From Amphimedon queenslandica (taxonomy: Eukaryota; Porifera; Demospongiae; Haplosclerida; Niphatidae): a stretch of 64,000 bases of DNA. The translations under genes and the position numbers were made by a program. The notes beneath the pieces were generated by a model. The model was not told the DNA's origin. It did not search any database and saw nothing but the letters and a program-made list of their open reading frames with translations. The DNA lies in the NCBI RefSeq assembly GCF_000090795.2, contig NW_003546488.1, positions 11,802 through 75,801 of the forward strand. Direction: 5' to 3'. Of the stretch, positions 48,901-62,900 are shown piece after piece (the stretch's first letter is position 1; each line of letters opens with the position of its first letter).

Positions 48901-51900
48901 TTTCATTAATTTTTAATGGTACAATTGTGTAGAGGTACTAGGTTTAATTACTATTTATAGTCAATTTAGTCATACAGTACAAGTATAAATTTCAAGTGAT
49001 TTACACACAATTTTTTACATGTAGTTGCATAGTCTATTAAAATTTAATTCATGCTAAAAAATTGCTGAAAAATTCCTGATAAATACACTACTCTCTCATT
49101 TTATTTATAGCAGTAGACTATTCTTACTGTAACTCTCTCCTTCTCCTTTTCCCATATCGTTACATCAACAGACAATGCTCCTGGTGCCATTCCCTCCTGA
49201 TCCAACTCCTTTATAGTCTCTTCAATAACATTAGGCCAGAAGTCACCCTCAAAATAAGGTATATCAGTAATATGAGTGATCTCCTCTTTTACACAATATT
49301 GGAATATGTCTTGAAAGTCACAAAGGACAGACTGAGCCTTCCCTTTCTCCAGCATGTTCCGATACCACTCCACTAGTCTCTTTGGTTTAGTTGTGTCCTG
49401 ATCCATAGGACGGCAGTAAAAAATGTAGTCATAGTCTTCAGCTGGTAGGCTGGCCCACAAGTGAGCAGTCTGAAAACTGTATGGAGAGAAATAAAATGAA
49501 AGAGAGAGAGACAGAGAGAGAGGGAGAGAGAAAAAGACTGGAGATATGAGAGAGAGTGCTGACCCATTTCGTTTGCAAAATTCAAGATATCCTAACACTA
49601 TCTCATGATTAACAAACGTTTGATATTCCACAGGTTTGAAGAAAGGAAGGGCATCCAAATAAGATATGTATACATGCCTGGGAATGAGAAGAGAAAGTGC
49701 ATTAAAACTTAAAAATTCAAGTAAACATAATTAATTAAAAGTACATTTGCCATTGCTTAGTTATGTACCTAGTGTTAGGGGCGGGGCAGTCAGACCCATA
49801 CTCTTGCACATGCATACCAAAGAAACAAACCTCTGCTCCATCAATTTCTTCAAATGCAAAAAGAGCTTTTGTACGATATGGAAACTGTGAGGGGAAATAT
49901 GAGAACCTGTCCATCATACCTACATGTGTATGTAAAAACAACAATAATAAAAAAACAATAACAATATTGACATTAAATTTAACAATCAACATCGGTGGCT
50001 GTGGCTATGAGTGTGACTTATAGCTAGCGCACCCGATCCAGTATCAAGTAGTTTATTTGATGAAGACAGCACACGAATAGTAACTTCAGCTTCTGGCACA
50101 TTAGCTGCTTTTAAAAAAGAGTTAACACGCTCCTCTAGGAATAAGCCAAGCTTAGTAGTAGGTAGTCCTGGGGAAAGAAAAAGTTAGCATGTATTTTAGT
50201 GCTCACAAACATGTGTATCATAATACATGAACACACTAACTCTTTGCAACAAATCTGTTATCAGCTCTGCTAGTTTTTAGGCTCTGCAAGCAGTTCGAGC
50301 ACTGGTAGCCTTCAGGCCAAATCTCATCGTGATGTAATACACAAATCTTATGGAAGGACCTCCTACAATGTATACACTCTACCATCCTAGAGACAATGAG
50401 AAAGAGGCTGCTATATAAACAAGTATGAACAAATCAAGAAATCAAAAATAAATAAATAAATAATTTTACGGTTCAATCTCAACAGTGTCGTTTTTTATTT
50501 GCTTGAAAACTCCCTTTGGCAGTGAAATATTGCTAGTATCATCCAAACTGAGGGTTACACTATCACCAGGAGTCTCAGTGAAACACTTAGTACAATATGC
50601 ATATCTAGAAAGGATAGATTTGGGAGAAAAAAATGTTAATTAGGCTAAAATTACTAATACAGCATAATATTTCGAAGGGCTTAAACTTTTAAAAATCTAT
50701 CCATTTGCAAAATTTAATTTTTCTAATGTATAACATCTGTAAAATCGCAAAATTGCATTGTATGGTAAAACAGAGAGAATTGTAAAATTCCTTTTCTCTT
50801 TTTTCCTTACATGTCCTTGTAGTTGTAATAAACCGAGTCTCTTGGAATGGGACATGATTTGCCATCACAATACAGCACTCGTGCATGAAAAAAATACTAA
50901 TAGTAAAATAAATAATAACAACACAAAATACATGTAACTGCATAATAAATAGATTTGGTCTGTGGGCATGGCTAACCTTTTGTCCACAGCAGTACCCAAG
51001 ACTGACCATAGCTTCATCAATAGTCTCGTAAAACACTTCATGAAGTTTTGAACAAAATTTATAAACTCTTGACGTTTTCTTGTTATACGTCCAAGCATTG
51101 TCAAACATCAGCTGCATATCATCACAAAACTACATGTACATACATGTACATGTACAGAGAGGGAGGAGACTCATTGCCATGGTTACAAGGGAGTCCATGG
51201 CTTACCTGCCAAGGGTCTGAATAGCTCCCACTCTCAAGCTTCATCCGGATAACAGAGAGATCAATTGGATTCTTAATAACATCAAAATAATCCTATGAAT
51301 AAGAAGAATGAAAAAAAAACTAATGTCTCTAAGACTTTAACTAATATTTACAGTCAATTGAACACATTTTTAGTCAACAAAAAATTGCTATTAGTATTAC
51401 GTAATGCATATTGGTTAATCAAGGCAACTAGACAGTGAAGAGAAGAGTCCCTTTGCTCTTATAACTTATAAACCTTAGCTAGTGAAGGGAAGTTTCTTTA
51501 GCTATAGATATGGCATGGTAGAAGTCTGTATAACCTATATTTTTACTATTACTAACAGGTATTCCAAGGTCTATTGGATTGACAGGTTGCCTAAAAGGAT
51601 ATGACTCAGGTTCTTGTTTTATGACTTCATTGAATACTGGCATTAATGCATTCTCAATCTCATCAGGAGTAAATATCTAGAAAAAAATACAAAACAAAAA
51701 TGAAAAAACTGCACATTACCATATAGCGCTTTATCTTGGCAGTGCTTTATTTTGGCAATTTTGCTGTAAAATTCTAATTGGTGGTTTTTATTTAATTTGG
51801 CAATTTTTTGTGTACACGTGCATTACTGAGCATGCGCATTAATGATTGGCGGTTTTAATATTGGCGATTCTGTTTGCAAGCCACCAATCGCCAAAATAAA

Positions 51901-54900
51901 ACTCCGCCAAATTAAAGCGCTATACAGTATTGTAGACTGTTGTAAAAAAATTTAAAATTACAAACATTTAAATGTCAAAATCAAATACAAACAAAATTAC
52001 TCCAATTACAGTATATACATGTACATGTCCAAATTCTCTTACCTTTACTAAACTGGAATCTTCTTTAATCTTACTAACAGCTGGCTTCTTCTCATCACAA
52101 AACACTGGAGGGGAAAAAGGAAGAAAGGTAGAGGAGAGAGGAGAGAATTCTTCTTTCTTGACAGTAAGGAGTGGTTGCTTTGATGATGAAGAGTCGTCTG
52201 ATGGTGAAAAACTGCCTTTAGTATAGAGTTCAGAATCATCAATCTTCAATTTAGTTTTTATGATTTTAGTAGCACCGCCCAATAGTGACTGAGAGGTAGA
52301 GGATATGAGTTCTTCTTTTAAGATCTTAGTAGTATCAGTGAAAGGACCTGAGAGAGAGAAAATACAGTGTACATGTAGATCAAATAAAAGTAGTACAATA
52401 CGCATGTACATGTACTAGTGTTGTTCTAGTATGGAATTGTATTTTAGTTCTAGTTCTAGTTTTTGACTAAAAATACTATTATTTTAGTTCTAGTTCTAGT
52501 TTTTAACTAAAAATATATTAGTTTTAGTTTTAGTCCTAGTTCTTTGACAAGAAATACAATAATTTTAGTTCTAGTTCTAGTTCTCTGACAATAAATACAA
52601 CAATTTTAGTTCTAGTTCTAGTTTTTTGACTAAAAATACAGTGATTTTAGTTCTAGTTCTAGTTTTTTGACTAGAAGTAGTGTGATTTTAGTTCTAGTTC
52701 TTTAAACTAAAATTTCTAGTATTATACTTTAGAACTAAAGCCTCTAATACTTACGTTCCAGTTGAGTCATGCTAAAATTGGAGTAATTTAAATACTAGTA
52801 GTAGCTCTTAACTAAAATCTTTTTTGTTATATTGCTGAGTTATGTTTCAAATGTACATCAAATGCTATATACACAAAGTAATAAGTTTTACTGCTGCCAA
52901 TAAAACAATCAAAATGTCACAGGTACAGTTTATATAAAAATGTAACAGCTAGGCTTTGCCTAAAACATGTTCACCTGTTTATTGTAGTAGTTTGTAACCA
53001 ATATTTTCAATTCTAGTATTAGTTCTAGTTCTAAGGAGGTTCAATAATTGTAGTTCCAGTATTAGTTCTAGTATTTCAGGATTAATAATTTTAGTTCTAG
53101 TATAGAGTTCTAGTTCTTCAAATAAATAATTTTAGTTCTAGTATTAGTTCTAGTACTTCAAATAAATAATTTTAGTTCTAGTATAGAGTTCTAGTTCTTC
53201 AAATAAATAATTTTAGTTCTAGTATTAGTTCTAGTATTTCAGCTACAAAAAAATTAGTTCTAGTTCTAGTTTTTAGAACTAGAACTAAGCAGAACAATAA
53301 TTATTTAGTTCTAGTTTAGAAGAACTAGAACAACACTAACATGTACATGTAGTGCAGTGCATGTACATGTACTACTTTACTATTTATAAATGCATGCAAA
53401 TATTACTTGGTTGGCCTTCAATGTCTGGTACATCAGTCATTGTATGAGGGCCATCATCAGGAAAATTGGTAGGAGCATCAGCTATAAGAAACAGTAGAAT
53501 GTGCAATGTAACATGTAAATGTGAATGTACATTCATAATCTACATGTAGCTATAATAATGTACATGCATAGCTCTCTTACATTTGAGCTTGTTCATTTTT
53601 CTCTTCTCGTCCAGTTCTTTTCTAATACAATAAATCCTTTCTGCTAATTTCTGATAATAATCCTCCTACATGACAAAGACACATGCTCACTGTAACGAGT
53701 ATGATTATTAGTATGTATTATTATTATTGTTATTATCATTACCATTATGTGTTGTAAGATTATGATTATTATGTACTCTTATTATTATTGTTACTGTCAG
53801 TATGTATTACTCTATGGTGATTATTAATTGCTAGTTATAAATAGTTTAATTAAGTTGTGTGTTTTTCTAAAAAGAAGAGAACTTATTGTAGTTGTTTAAT
53901 CCTTGTCCATCGGCCATTACACTCACCATGCTGGCATACCTTAGAGTGACTTTTAATTGCGGGTACTAAATTTTGCAATTTTAGCACAAGGTAGATTTTG
54001 CTGGTAGATTTTGCTGGTATTAAAAATTGCGATTAAGTAATTATTACTAACAGTTATATGGCATCATGATGTCATTATTAATATTTGCGAGTATTAATAA
54101 TTGCGATTTTTAACCCAAATGCAAAATTTGCAATTAATAGTACCCGCATTTAAAAGTAACCTTAAGGTCATCAATTACATTCACACCCAGTAATTAAAAC
54201 TCACCCTACTGCTTGCATTCTCAAACATCATATTTTCAACCTTTGTTGCATACTGGAATAGACTCTTAACTCTGCTATCATGTGTACTGCTTGGATTAGG
54301 AACTGGATGATATATTGCTTCAACTCTAAATAGAGGAGAGACAGACAGACAGACAGAGGAATGAAGTGAAAAATAGAGAATTATGTATAATAATTAAATT
54401 ATAAAACTTACAGTTTTTTAATAAGGTGATTTCTTATATCTAAATTAACTTCAGCACGCCATGCTCTATTAAAAGGAATGAGATCGCTAATGGAGAGAGA
54501 GAAAGAAGTACATGAGTAGACCGGTAAATGTGCAGTGTACTGTACATGCATTCTTGTTAGGAGGTACATCCCTAAAAGTAATCAATCAATAAATACATAC
54601 TGTTTAGGCCCCATAAAAATGGGAGGAGGTACAGCAGAACCCATTGGATTAGGATTAACTCCTCCTCCTTTAGCTGTTTGAGGTTGAGAAGGATTTTGAC
54701 TAGGAGGCATATTACCGGTAGCTAAAAATAAATAATAAAATTGCAAATAAATAAAAATTATAGGTTTTTTACTAGAGGTACCACCCAAAAATGCAACAAA
54801 AACAAATCCTCATAATTATGAGCCACACTCGGGTAAGTGTGGGATGGTATGTCCTGGGTAACTATTCGTACCTGTTGGGACCGGGAGTGGTGGGAGACTC

Positions 54901-57164
54901 ACTGGAGGGACTTCACTACCAAACATTGAATTAGGGACTCCGCCTATGGAACCACCCACATTGGGACGAATGGTGTTTTTTAGTGGGGAACATACAAGAC
55001 AGTCTTGCTGGTTGCAGTTCTTCCAGTGATAAATGATCTGTCTTGAAGAAGCACAATGAGGAACTAGAGAGAGAAAGAAGAGAAAGAGAAAGAGAAGTAA
55101 GGGAAAGGTATACACAGGAGAAAGAAAGGAGAGAGATAATTGAATTTAGAATGACATAAATACACTTTTACTATATCAATAAAGTCATACATGTAAAATA
55201 ATAACATAATGCAGTCATTTTATATTCGGCACTACATGTGCATGTATAATACATGAACATGTACATGTACATGTGAGTTGCATGCAATTAAAAATGAGAG
55301 AATAAATACTATAGCGTTTGCTTAAATTTTTTTTAAATGGGTTGAAAATTACTTCAAATTTTTTATTACATTTTATGATACATATTTACGTCTTTATGCT
55401 TTGTAAAAGTTTGAGCCAATTCTGACTTCAAATTTTTGAGTTATAACCATTTTCCATTTTCTGAAAAATACTTTGCAATATATCCCATGGAAAATGACTC
55501 CAAAATCACCCCCAAAATTTTCACACATAATTAATGAAAGGGGTAAATATTTTCCTATCCCATTCCCTCACTCTCCTTACATGGACAGTTTCTCCCTGCT
55601 TGACACTCTGTCATGTGATTAAGAACATTCTTCATTGTCCTACAGTGTGGCAGAGTACAGGGTCTGAACTCACCCTGTGCCTGCTGCTCTTTCTCCCTCT
55701 GTTGACAGCGATGAGCATGAAGGAGGAGTACTAGCTGCTGTTGGATGAGTTTCCTCTTCTCTGGGTCATTGCTTGCATAGGAAGGCTGTCCACCACCCAT
55801 GACAGGTGGAAGTTGAGGCTAAAAAAGAAATTATTTTTAATCAATTCAAGTCTCCTATACAGAGTACACTCAAAACAACTTCATGACATGCATTTTTAAT
55901 TCTCAATCTCTCTCTCTCTCTTTCTATTATCATTAATTGTTATTATTATCAATATTATGTACCATTTGCTGTTGCTGCTGTACGCCGCCAGTAAAATAAG
56001 GATCTTGATAAGGAGAGTCTGTTACACTGGGATTAGCCGAGGGTAGAGAGGAGGCAGTTTGGGAACCAGGGGCCCACAAAAGGTCTGGTCCTCCAACTAG
56101 GGAGGAGGAGGAGGAGGGAGGCAATAAATGAGAAGGAAATGAACTTATAGAGGGAAGGGTTGGAGTGGGGTCCCCTGAAGTACTAACAACTGGGGTACTA
56201 ACGATTGCACTCTGAGATAAAAGGTTGCTCATGACGCAATCTAAATCATCATCCGGCAGTATTTCTACACGTTCTGTGTTTGAATGAACACTGCTAGATC
56301 TAGCAATGTCATGATAGTGTCGAAAGGATTGGGTTTCTCTCGGGGTTTCCAGACTAGGACTGGACGTACCAAGTGAAGTACTTACACTAGGTACAAGTAG
56401 TGGCAGACGAGGTGTCGGAGGAGCTACATCTTGTAGGTCATCAAATACCGGTATGTATATTTCATGTAACAGAACACTCAGATCCGCGCTCAGATCATCC
56501 TCATCTAGGTATTATAAAGAGAATAGGATATTTTGTACGTAGTGGCTATTTTTACGGTCCCGTAATCTCATTGTATACAGCTATTTTTACGGCAGGGAAT
56601 ATAGAAATGAAGTGACGTATAAACATGACAATCAGCATCAACAAGGCAGCAGGATCGTGGTGGCACAGTGGGGAAGGCACTGGGTTGGATACGGACGAGC
56701 ACTGGTTCGAATTCAGCTCAGACCATTTCTTTTTTTTTTATTCTTTATAATTTTGACTTTAACAAATTGATTTTTTTTATCTTTCTACTTCGCTATGTTC
56801 CCTAATTATGTTAGGAGTCCCCTACTTAGCTATTGTTTTTAGGGTTTAGGGGTTAGGGTGGCGGTTTTTTTTTTAGAGCGTCCCCAGTCATTTTATGAGC
56901 CCCCTAGTTATGTTAGGAGTCCCCAAGGTTGGTTTAGGGTTTGGTTTTTTATTTTAGAGTGTTTCCCAGGTTTTAAAATGAGTAAATCCATAGATAAATC
57001 ATCCTGCCGTAAAAATAGCCACCCACGGTCGGATTACAGGCCCGTAAAAATAGCCACTGCCTATTTTGTACAGGCTTGTTGTACCAGTTTGTACAGGATA
57101 GAAAACTGAGTAAACATGGTCTGAGTTCGCGTACAGTACATTTAAAGAACTTACCTTCAGCCAT
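45984..57164 (-). CDS. CREBBP: CBP/p300 histone acetyltransferase and coactivator
   Basis: Some 20 exons. First: 57164..57155 (MAE), then 56504..55963. TAZ1: 55818..55581 ([16 protein letters not shown]) and 55063..54872 ([15 protein letters not shown]). KIX: about 54490..53580 ([27 protein letters not shown]). Bromodomain: 51.7-50.9 kb ([37 protein letters not shown]). PHD/RING and HAT: 50.6-48.6 kb ([52 protein letters not shown]). ZZ and TAZ2: 48.0-47.2 kb. The C-terminal exon (to 46500) is Gln/Pro/Met-rich. I add a last exon, 46102..45984, because its acceptor and phase fit and it ends in a stop. Acetylates histones and binds transcription-factor activation domains. One of CBP and p300's single pre-duplication orthologues. 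Confidence 0.93.
47727..47910. mobile_element. Inverted-repeat MITE, TACCGTATAG-type right end
   Basis: GGGCTGTAAATTTTGCGGATTT near the left end is inverted at the right (AAATTCGCAAAATTTACAGCCC), followed by CTATACGGTA. The left TACCGTA end is missing or mutated. In an intron of CBP. Confidence 0.65.
48360..48556. mobile_element. Degraded MITE related to 1570..1776
   Basis: Starts TACCTTATGATTAG and ends GCTATATGATA, with TTTTCGTGGCCCAAA and its inverse near the ends. Interior AAAATCCGCAAAAATTGATT and the ATGGCTGA-like word match the 1570 element. In an intron of CBP. Confidence 0.65.
51717..51929. mobile_element. Palindromic MITE, TACCATATAGCGC ends
   Basis: Left end TACCATATAGCGCTTTATCT and right end AAAGCGCTATACAGTA are inverted; interior TTTTGGCAATTTTG and GGCGGTTTT words are shared with the 9488 element's GGCAAATTT words. 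In the intron upstream of the bromodomain exons of CBP. Confidence 0.75.
52416..53338. mobile_element. Foldback-like element with TTTTAGTTCTAGTTCTAG repeats
   Basis: Ends TAGTGTTGTTCTAGT and ACTAGAACAACACTA are perfect 15-bp inverted repeats. The 923-bp interior is a degenerate tandem array of TAGTTCTAGTT with AAAAATAC spacers, in two halves: the first with unit ends GACTAAAAATAC, the second with AATAAATAATTTTAG. No open frame. Inside an intron of CBP between KIX and bromodomain. Confidence 0.8.
53939..54167. mobile_element. Inverted-repeat MITE, CCTTARRGT ends
   Basis: CCTTAGAGTGACTTTTAATT and GCGGGTACTA on the left are matched in inverse by TAGTACCCGC and AAAAGTAACCTTAAGG on the right. Interior holds TTGCGA words. 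229 bp in a CBP intron within the KIX-coding region. Confidence 0.75.
55310..55530. repeat. One unit of the 190-bp repeat family, variant B
   Basis: AAATTACTTCAAATTTTTTA, ATTTACGTCTTTATGCTTTG, AAAAGTTTGAGCCAATTCTGA, CTTCAAATTTTTGAGTTATA, ACCATTTTCCATTTTCTGAA. Same core as the 24180 array. CBP intron between the two TAZ1 exons. Confidence 0.7.
56539..57061. mobile_element. MULE-like non-autonomous element with 10-bp target duplication
   Basis: The ends share GTGGCTATTTTTACGG, the inverse GCCACTGC follows on the right, and an inner inverted pair GCTATTTTTACGGCAGG / CCTGCCGTAAAAATAGC is also present. TATTTTGTAC flanks the element on both sides (56529..56538 and 57062..57071), a 10-bp target duplication of Mutator type. 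Carries a SINE-like insert. It lies in the first intron of CBP. Confidence 0.8.
56650..56760 (+). mobile_element. tRNA-derived SINE-like insert
   Basis: TGGCACAGTGG at 56661..56671 fits the RNA polymerase III A box and GGTTCGAATTC at 56704..56714 the B box, about 43 bases apart. A T-rich tail (from about 56730) follows. The acceptor-stem ends do not pair, so it is not a working tRNA. Confidence 0.6.
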
Positions 57165-57377
57165 TCTATCTACAAACTATCCGATCTCCAACCCAAACCA
57201 TAGATTATCGATTCCATGCCCTTCTCCAGTCTCCTCCTATTAATGTTAGTTAATTGCTTAAATGGGGATGGAGCTACTGCACCCACAAATTGCTAATCTA
57301 ATTTCAATTATTTTTAATCATCATTTTAACATTGAATTTGTTATCTCTCGTTCCCTCTATAATTAAGAATTACAGTA

Positions 57378-57437
<60 letters not shown>
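57378..57437. repeat. (AAT)n microsatellite
   Basis: About 20 AAT units between CBP and the Rab30-like gene. Confidence 0.95.
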
Positions 57438-57520
57438 TTCAAGTGAATTATCTTTTTTAATAATTCTTCCCTATCAATTAAAAACACAATGACACAGAGA
57501 AACTATGACTATACAGTCGA

Positions 57521-59677
57521 TCAGCAGCAACCACCACCTCCTCCCCCTCCACTCTTCTCCTGACTGGGCCTCTGTACTTGAACAGTGGACGACTTCAAGG
57601 ACTGAGCCCCGCCCCCGGTATTCTGCTTGATGCCTTTATGCATGTGAGTGTCTCTTAGGGTCTTTGCCAACTGTTCAAAAAGATTGTCAATATTGTCGGC
57701 ACTCTTGGCCGAGGTTTCTAGGAAAGGCATATCGTTCTCTTGAGCAAACTGGCTCCCGAGATGAGTCTGTATTTCTCTGTCCGTCCGATCGCTCTTGTTA
57801 CCGATGAGGATCTTGTGTACCGTTGTTCCAGCGTACCTGTCCACCTCGGAGAGCCACTCGGGAAGGTTACGAAAGGTTGTGGCAGAGCCGATGTCGTAGA
57901 CAAGAACAATGGCATCAGCACTTCTGTAATAACTCTGAGTGATTGTCCTGAACCTTTCTTGGCCAGCAGTATCCCATATTTGTAACTAAGGGGAAAGAAA
58001 GGAGAAGAAGAGGTCAATAACTAATTTAAAGGTTAATATGGAGGCAGAGAGATAATGTGGAGATGTAAGTGTAAAGGAAGTCATAGTATCAACAATCACT
58101 ATTATCTTGTATTAAGGTCAGTGAGTGCCAAGTGTTCAATAGTGCATTATGTGACACTATGAATATGATGTAAGTTGTATGCATGTCACACAGTGACACA
58201 TACATGTAATCCACATCATCATCATCCACATCATCAATCACATGACAGCCATTATGATAACTACACACTGGAAATCCCCAACTACTCTACCCTCCTAAAT
58301 CCTGATACAATGTACATGTACATACAATAAGAGCTATAAGAAGAGCTTTTAATGCATGTTGATTTACTGAGTATAAAGCCTACATTATGATCCTACTATG
58401 ATCAATCATTGCTTGGTCTAGAAATAGATTTGGGAGACGAACCTAACTAAAAATTAAAGACATAAGGACATTTAGGCTTAATATAAGAGACCACAGCTGA
58501 ATAATAGGAGATTTTCAGGATACTTAGAGTCTAGATCAAAATTCTCCTAAATTTCCTCTAGATCTATCTAACACTTTATATTATAATAATAAATGCTTTA
58601 TTTCGAATATTGATTTACTATTCCCAAAAGGAGTTGATTCTCAGAAGAGAGAGAAATAAAATAACAATACTTACAAGCAAATTGACGGTTGAAAAACACA
58701 CACACAAAGCTAACAGTAAACTTTATAAAGCACTGGAGATATAAATTGATCTGCACATTAGATACAGGACATTTGAATGCATGCTACACTAACAAAGAGG
58801 GAAAACAATAATAAAAATGATAGTCTAACTATAATTCTAATCACATGAAGGCTAAAAGCCAATAAATGATAAAAAATCAGGAGTAGTAGTGACAGGTGTA
58901 AACAAATAAATTTGAGGTGTAGAGAGTAAAATAAAAGCAAACATTAGTATGTTAAAAAATTAATTCAATACATCCAATACAATTTACCTAAAAATAGCAT
59001 CATAATGATAGCTGGAAACTTTACAATGGAGAGACTAAGCTTTTGTGAGAGTAACAAAAATGTCACTTTTTTACAAACTTTGCAATTATAAATACGCACA
59101 TGACTGGAATACTTGACCAGAATAAACTGTACGTGTATATTCATGAATGTGGGGCATGTTTTTGCCTTCAGTATCCAATACAACAAAAGACCAATAAACC
59201 AACAATGACAAAAGACTCAAGCATAACAAGTTCCAACATGTACATAGTATACACAGTCTCCTTGTACATTACATAATGTAGAATAACTGGATGTCATTAA
59301 AATTAAATTAGCAAACATTAAGAGCTACACAGCCTCCACAGCACATGTACATAACTTAAAACTATTCATTTTAGCTTTTCCATTACCTTTATTGCACTGC
59401 CATTCACGCTTAGTGTCTTGATGCAGAAATCGACTCCAATGGTTGGTATGCCAGCAGATGTAAAGACACCATCAGTGTAACGTCTAACAATACTAGTCTT
59501 ACCAACACCAGCATCACCTGATGAGGAAACAAAAGAGTATAATAATAATAAAGATTACTCCATTGCAAAAGATGATAAAGTAAACACGCATCCCTTGCAA
59601 AGTTATAGGAGCTCTCAGACCGTTTCTTCCTCACCTATTAGAACTATTTTAAACAAGAAATCGTACTCTCCTTCCAT
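57521..59677 (-). CDS. Rab30-like small GTPase
   Basis: Exons 59677..59635, 59517..59387 and 57985..57521, 212 residues. It starts [16 protein letters not shown]-loop GDAGVGKTS, then [57 protein letters not shown] and ends in poly-Gly and CC for geranylgeranylation. The N-terminus and [15 protein letters not shown] are close to Rab30 of animals, which acts at the Golgi. The 1.4-kb second intron (57986..59386) has no repeats I can name. Confidence 0.86.
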
Positions 59678-59940
59678 TATTCTCAAGGATTTCCCTAGCC
59701 TCAGCCTAACTGTGCCCTGTCGTGTTGGGGACCTCCTCTAGTTTGATTAATCACGTGATCCATCATGTGATTGTGATTTTATTAATAAATTGGTTATAAA
59801 TTTTACGTTATTGATATAAATTTTTCGGCGCCTTTAAAATAAAAAAAATGGTATTAAAAAATGTAACACAGCACAAAACACTATATTAAGTCAATTGCAC
59901 ACATCTAAACACTAAATTAGCTTGAATACTTAAAATTTGT

Positions 59941-62900
59941 TCAATATAATTCAACGACAGATTCTCGACAGGCAACATCCAGATCCGTAGAAGTTGGAAT
60001 GATTTCACTCATTTGAATAAAGACCGTTTTATGCTCATCAGTTTCACTTTCAGCGATAACCTCATCATTTCTCTTCTTACTCCAGAGCTTCCTGTACCAC
60101 TTCTTTGTCGAGAGCTGTAGATGAGCATGATAAAATACCATCATAATAAGACTGAGATTAAAAATTGAAATGCAAATTATAAACCAAATGCCTTTCTCAT
60201 CATCTTCAGAGACAATCTCTAATCCCACCACAATGCACAAGTTAAATAGAAACCAAATTTCGACTATATTGTGGACTCTTCTTCTATAGAAACCACCAAA
60301 GCAGACATGAAGTGAAAGAAGACTAGCTACAACTACTAATAGTATGCATAGAAGAAGGGACTCAGACTCAATATAGCTATCTACTAAAGTAACAGACAAA
60401 AGCAAAGGTATTCTAGCCACTAGCAGCAGACCTGGCCAGAATCGATACTTATCTTTCATTGGACCACTGTATGCATCAATGATGGGCTTGAAACATAGAT
60501 ACTTGAAATGACACCAAAATTTTTTGAATATCTTGAAATTCGATAAATACTTTTCATACAGCTGACCAAGCAGAAGGAACAGTGTGTATGGAATGACGAA
60601 AGTGATGAGCACAAGTATTGCAAATGCAAGTAGGCCAGCATGCTTACCTTTACCATACTCTACAGTAGGATCCTCATACCATAAACTAAGAGTCTCCTTA
60701 GAATCTGGACAGTAAAGAGTTACCTCACGCTTGTGCAGCACAATGACAATGGTATGTGTTAGCTTGGTGTATGAGAGAAGAAGGAGAGTAGAAAGAACAG
60801 GGATTGCATGAGATCCTACAAGCCTTGATATTTTACCAAATTTCCAGGACAGTGCTATAATGACAATGATGATAATCCACACATAAAAAGGGAAAACAAA
60901 TTGCAGCCATTCATTAAAATACCTGTCCATTCCTTCATAAAAGCACACCTCAAACCCAAAGTCTAGATTACTCCAAGATGCTATGACTAGACTCACGTAT
61001 TCAGAATTCTTAAAATATTCTTTGCTCGAAAAGATGGGCTTGTACAACTTGATGACGTTAGCATAGAACAATAGGCCATTTAGCATTCCATTTGACACTG
61101 TTAAATTAAGAGCAATCAGTAGAACTACAAGTAAGATTCCCATTAATGCAAATATGAGTATATATAAAGCTGTTAAGTGAGGATTTTTACATTCATCACA
61201 CCTGTTTGATCCAAGTAACAAACTCTTTTTGCAGGCCCCACACATCAATTCACCTCTGTTGTCCTCGCATTGAGCATCAGGTCTATCCATGGTAAAGCTA
61301 ACAGGGCCAGTACTAGCACAGTGTAGAAGACAAGCTTCACTGATAAAGCAAGTATCATTATATTCTCCAATCCACTTTTTACCATCGTGTTCAATGGTTT
61401 GTGTATTTATGTTGCATCTTGCTCCTTTCCTTGAAATATTCTCCCTGCAGATGCACTTACCAGAATTATTAATAAAACCAATAGGACAGTGATTAACACT
61501 ATAATTGAACTCGAGAAATTTTTGAGTCCTACTATCATCAAATAATTGAGAAATGCCACCGTGAGATAAAGGAAATTGGTCAAAATACTGATGGATAGTC
61601 AGCGTTACATTATGCAATGTATACTCTGTTTGGTTTGGAGTAAACTCTACTAATGAACAATTAGCATTGACTGGTACTTCTTTGAGCTTTTGCTCATTAT
61701 CAATATTAATGTCGATAACACCATCTGTAATGCTGTCTTCATTATTATAACCCACTCCCTGCATTGCTATATAGAACTTCAATTTTTCTCCTGGAAATAT
61801 TTCCTTTTTTGGTATGGACTCATTGTATTGCTCAATGGTAGTATTCTCAGGATCGCAAAACTTAAAACCAATTGCATCTGATGATAATTTTATTACTTTT
61901 GGTCGAAAAACAGGAGGACAATAATCAACTGCATTAACAATGTTACCATACGAATCATCACCTGCAACTGCAGCTGTATTGTTGAGCATGTGTACATGCA
62001 CAGACATGTCAGATTTGAAAAGGCATGTTATGCGGTTCCTAAAATATACTCCTCCTCCTTTGTGCATAGCATGATTATTACTAATGTTGACTGAAGTATT
62101 TGGAAACAAAATTATGACTGAGTCATCATGTATTGCCATTCCTCCTCCATCTTTGCCAATATTATTTGTAATAAATGCACTTCCATTAATTTTTACGGTC
62201 GATCCTAAAATTGACAATCCTGTTGCTGTAGAATTAGAAATAACATTATTCAGTACTACATCAGTATAAATCAAACCGTTTTGCTTGTTACCAATTATTT
62301 CTGTATCATTAATGCTAATGGTATAATGTTTCATGACTGCTGAAGAGTAATTTTCTAAGAAAAGACCGTATCGTTTGTTATTCCTGATCCGACATGATTT
62401 AACAAGAATTGAATGATGAATTTTAGCATACTCACCATTATATCCTGGTAGTTTCAGGATTGAAAGACCCCTCATATTGTCATCAAATTGGCTCTTCTCA
62501 ATGATTAACTTGCTAGAATTTTGTATGTGATTTGAGAAATAATCATCAGTTTTTTCAAAATGGTATAATACACGCAAACCATTATACATATTACGTCTTG
62601 ATACATTGGTGATATTGATGTGATAGAATGAATTAGTACAAATGACAGCATCAAAATGTCCCTGATTTGATTCGACATTTTCTGTTATCACATTTACATT
62701 GTATGATCTACCATGACATATATCAAGATACAGTGAGTTGTCTATTGTAACATTTTTTAAGCTCAGGTGATACTGATGCCCATTGCTCTGACATGATAGT
62801 GGTTGAGTATAAATAATTCTAATATCATAGAGCTTAGTATTCATGATATCAAGAGTACATAATGTACTCTTGACAATATTGACATCAAATCCATTCCTTA

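Noticed and set aside
56652-56727. A tRNA gene
   Set aside because: A and B boxes are present but acceptor and anticodon stems do not pair; better called a SINE.
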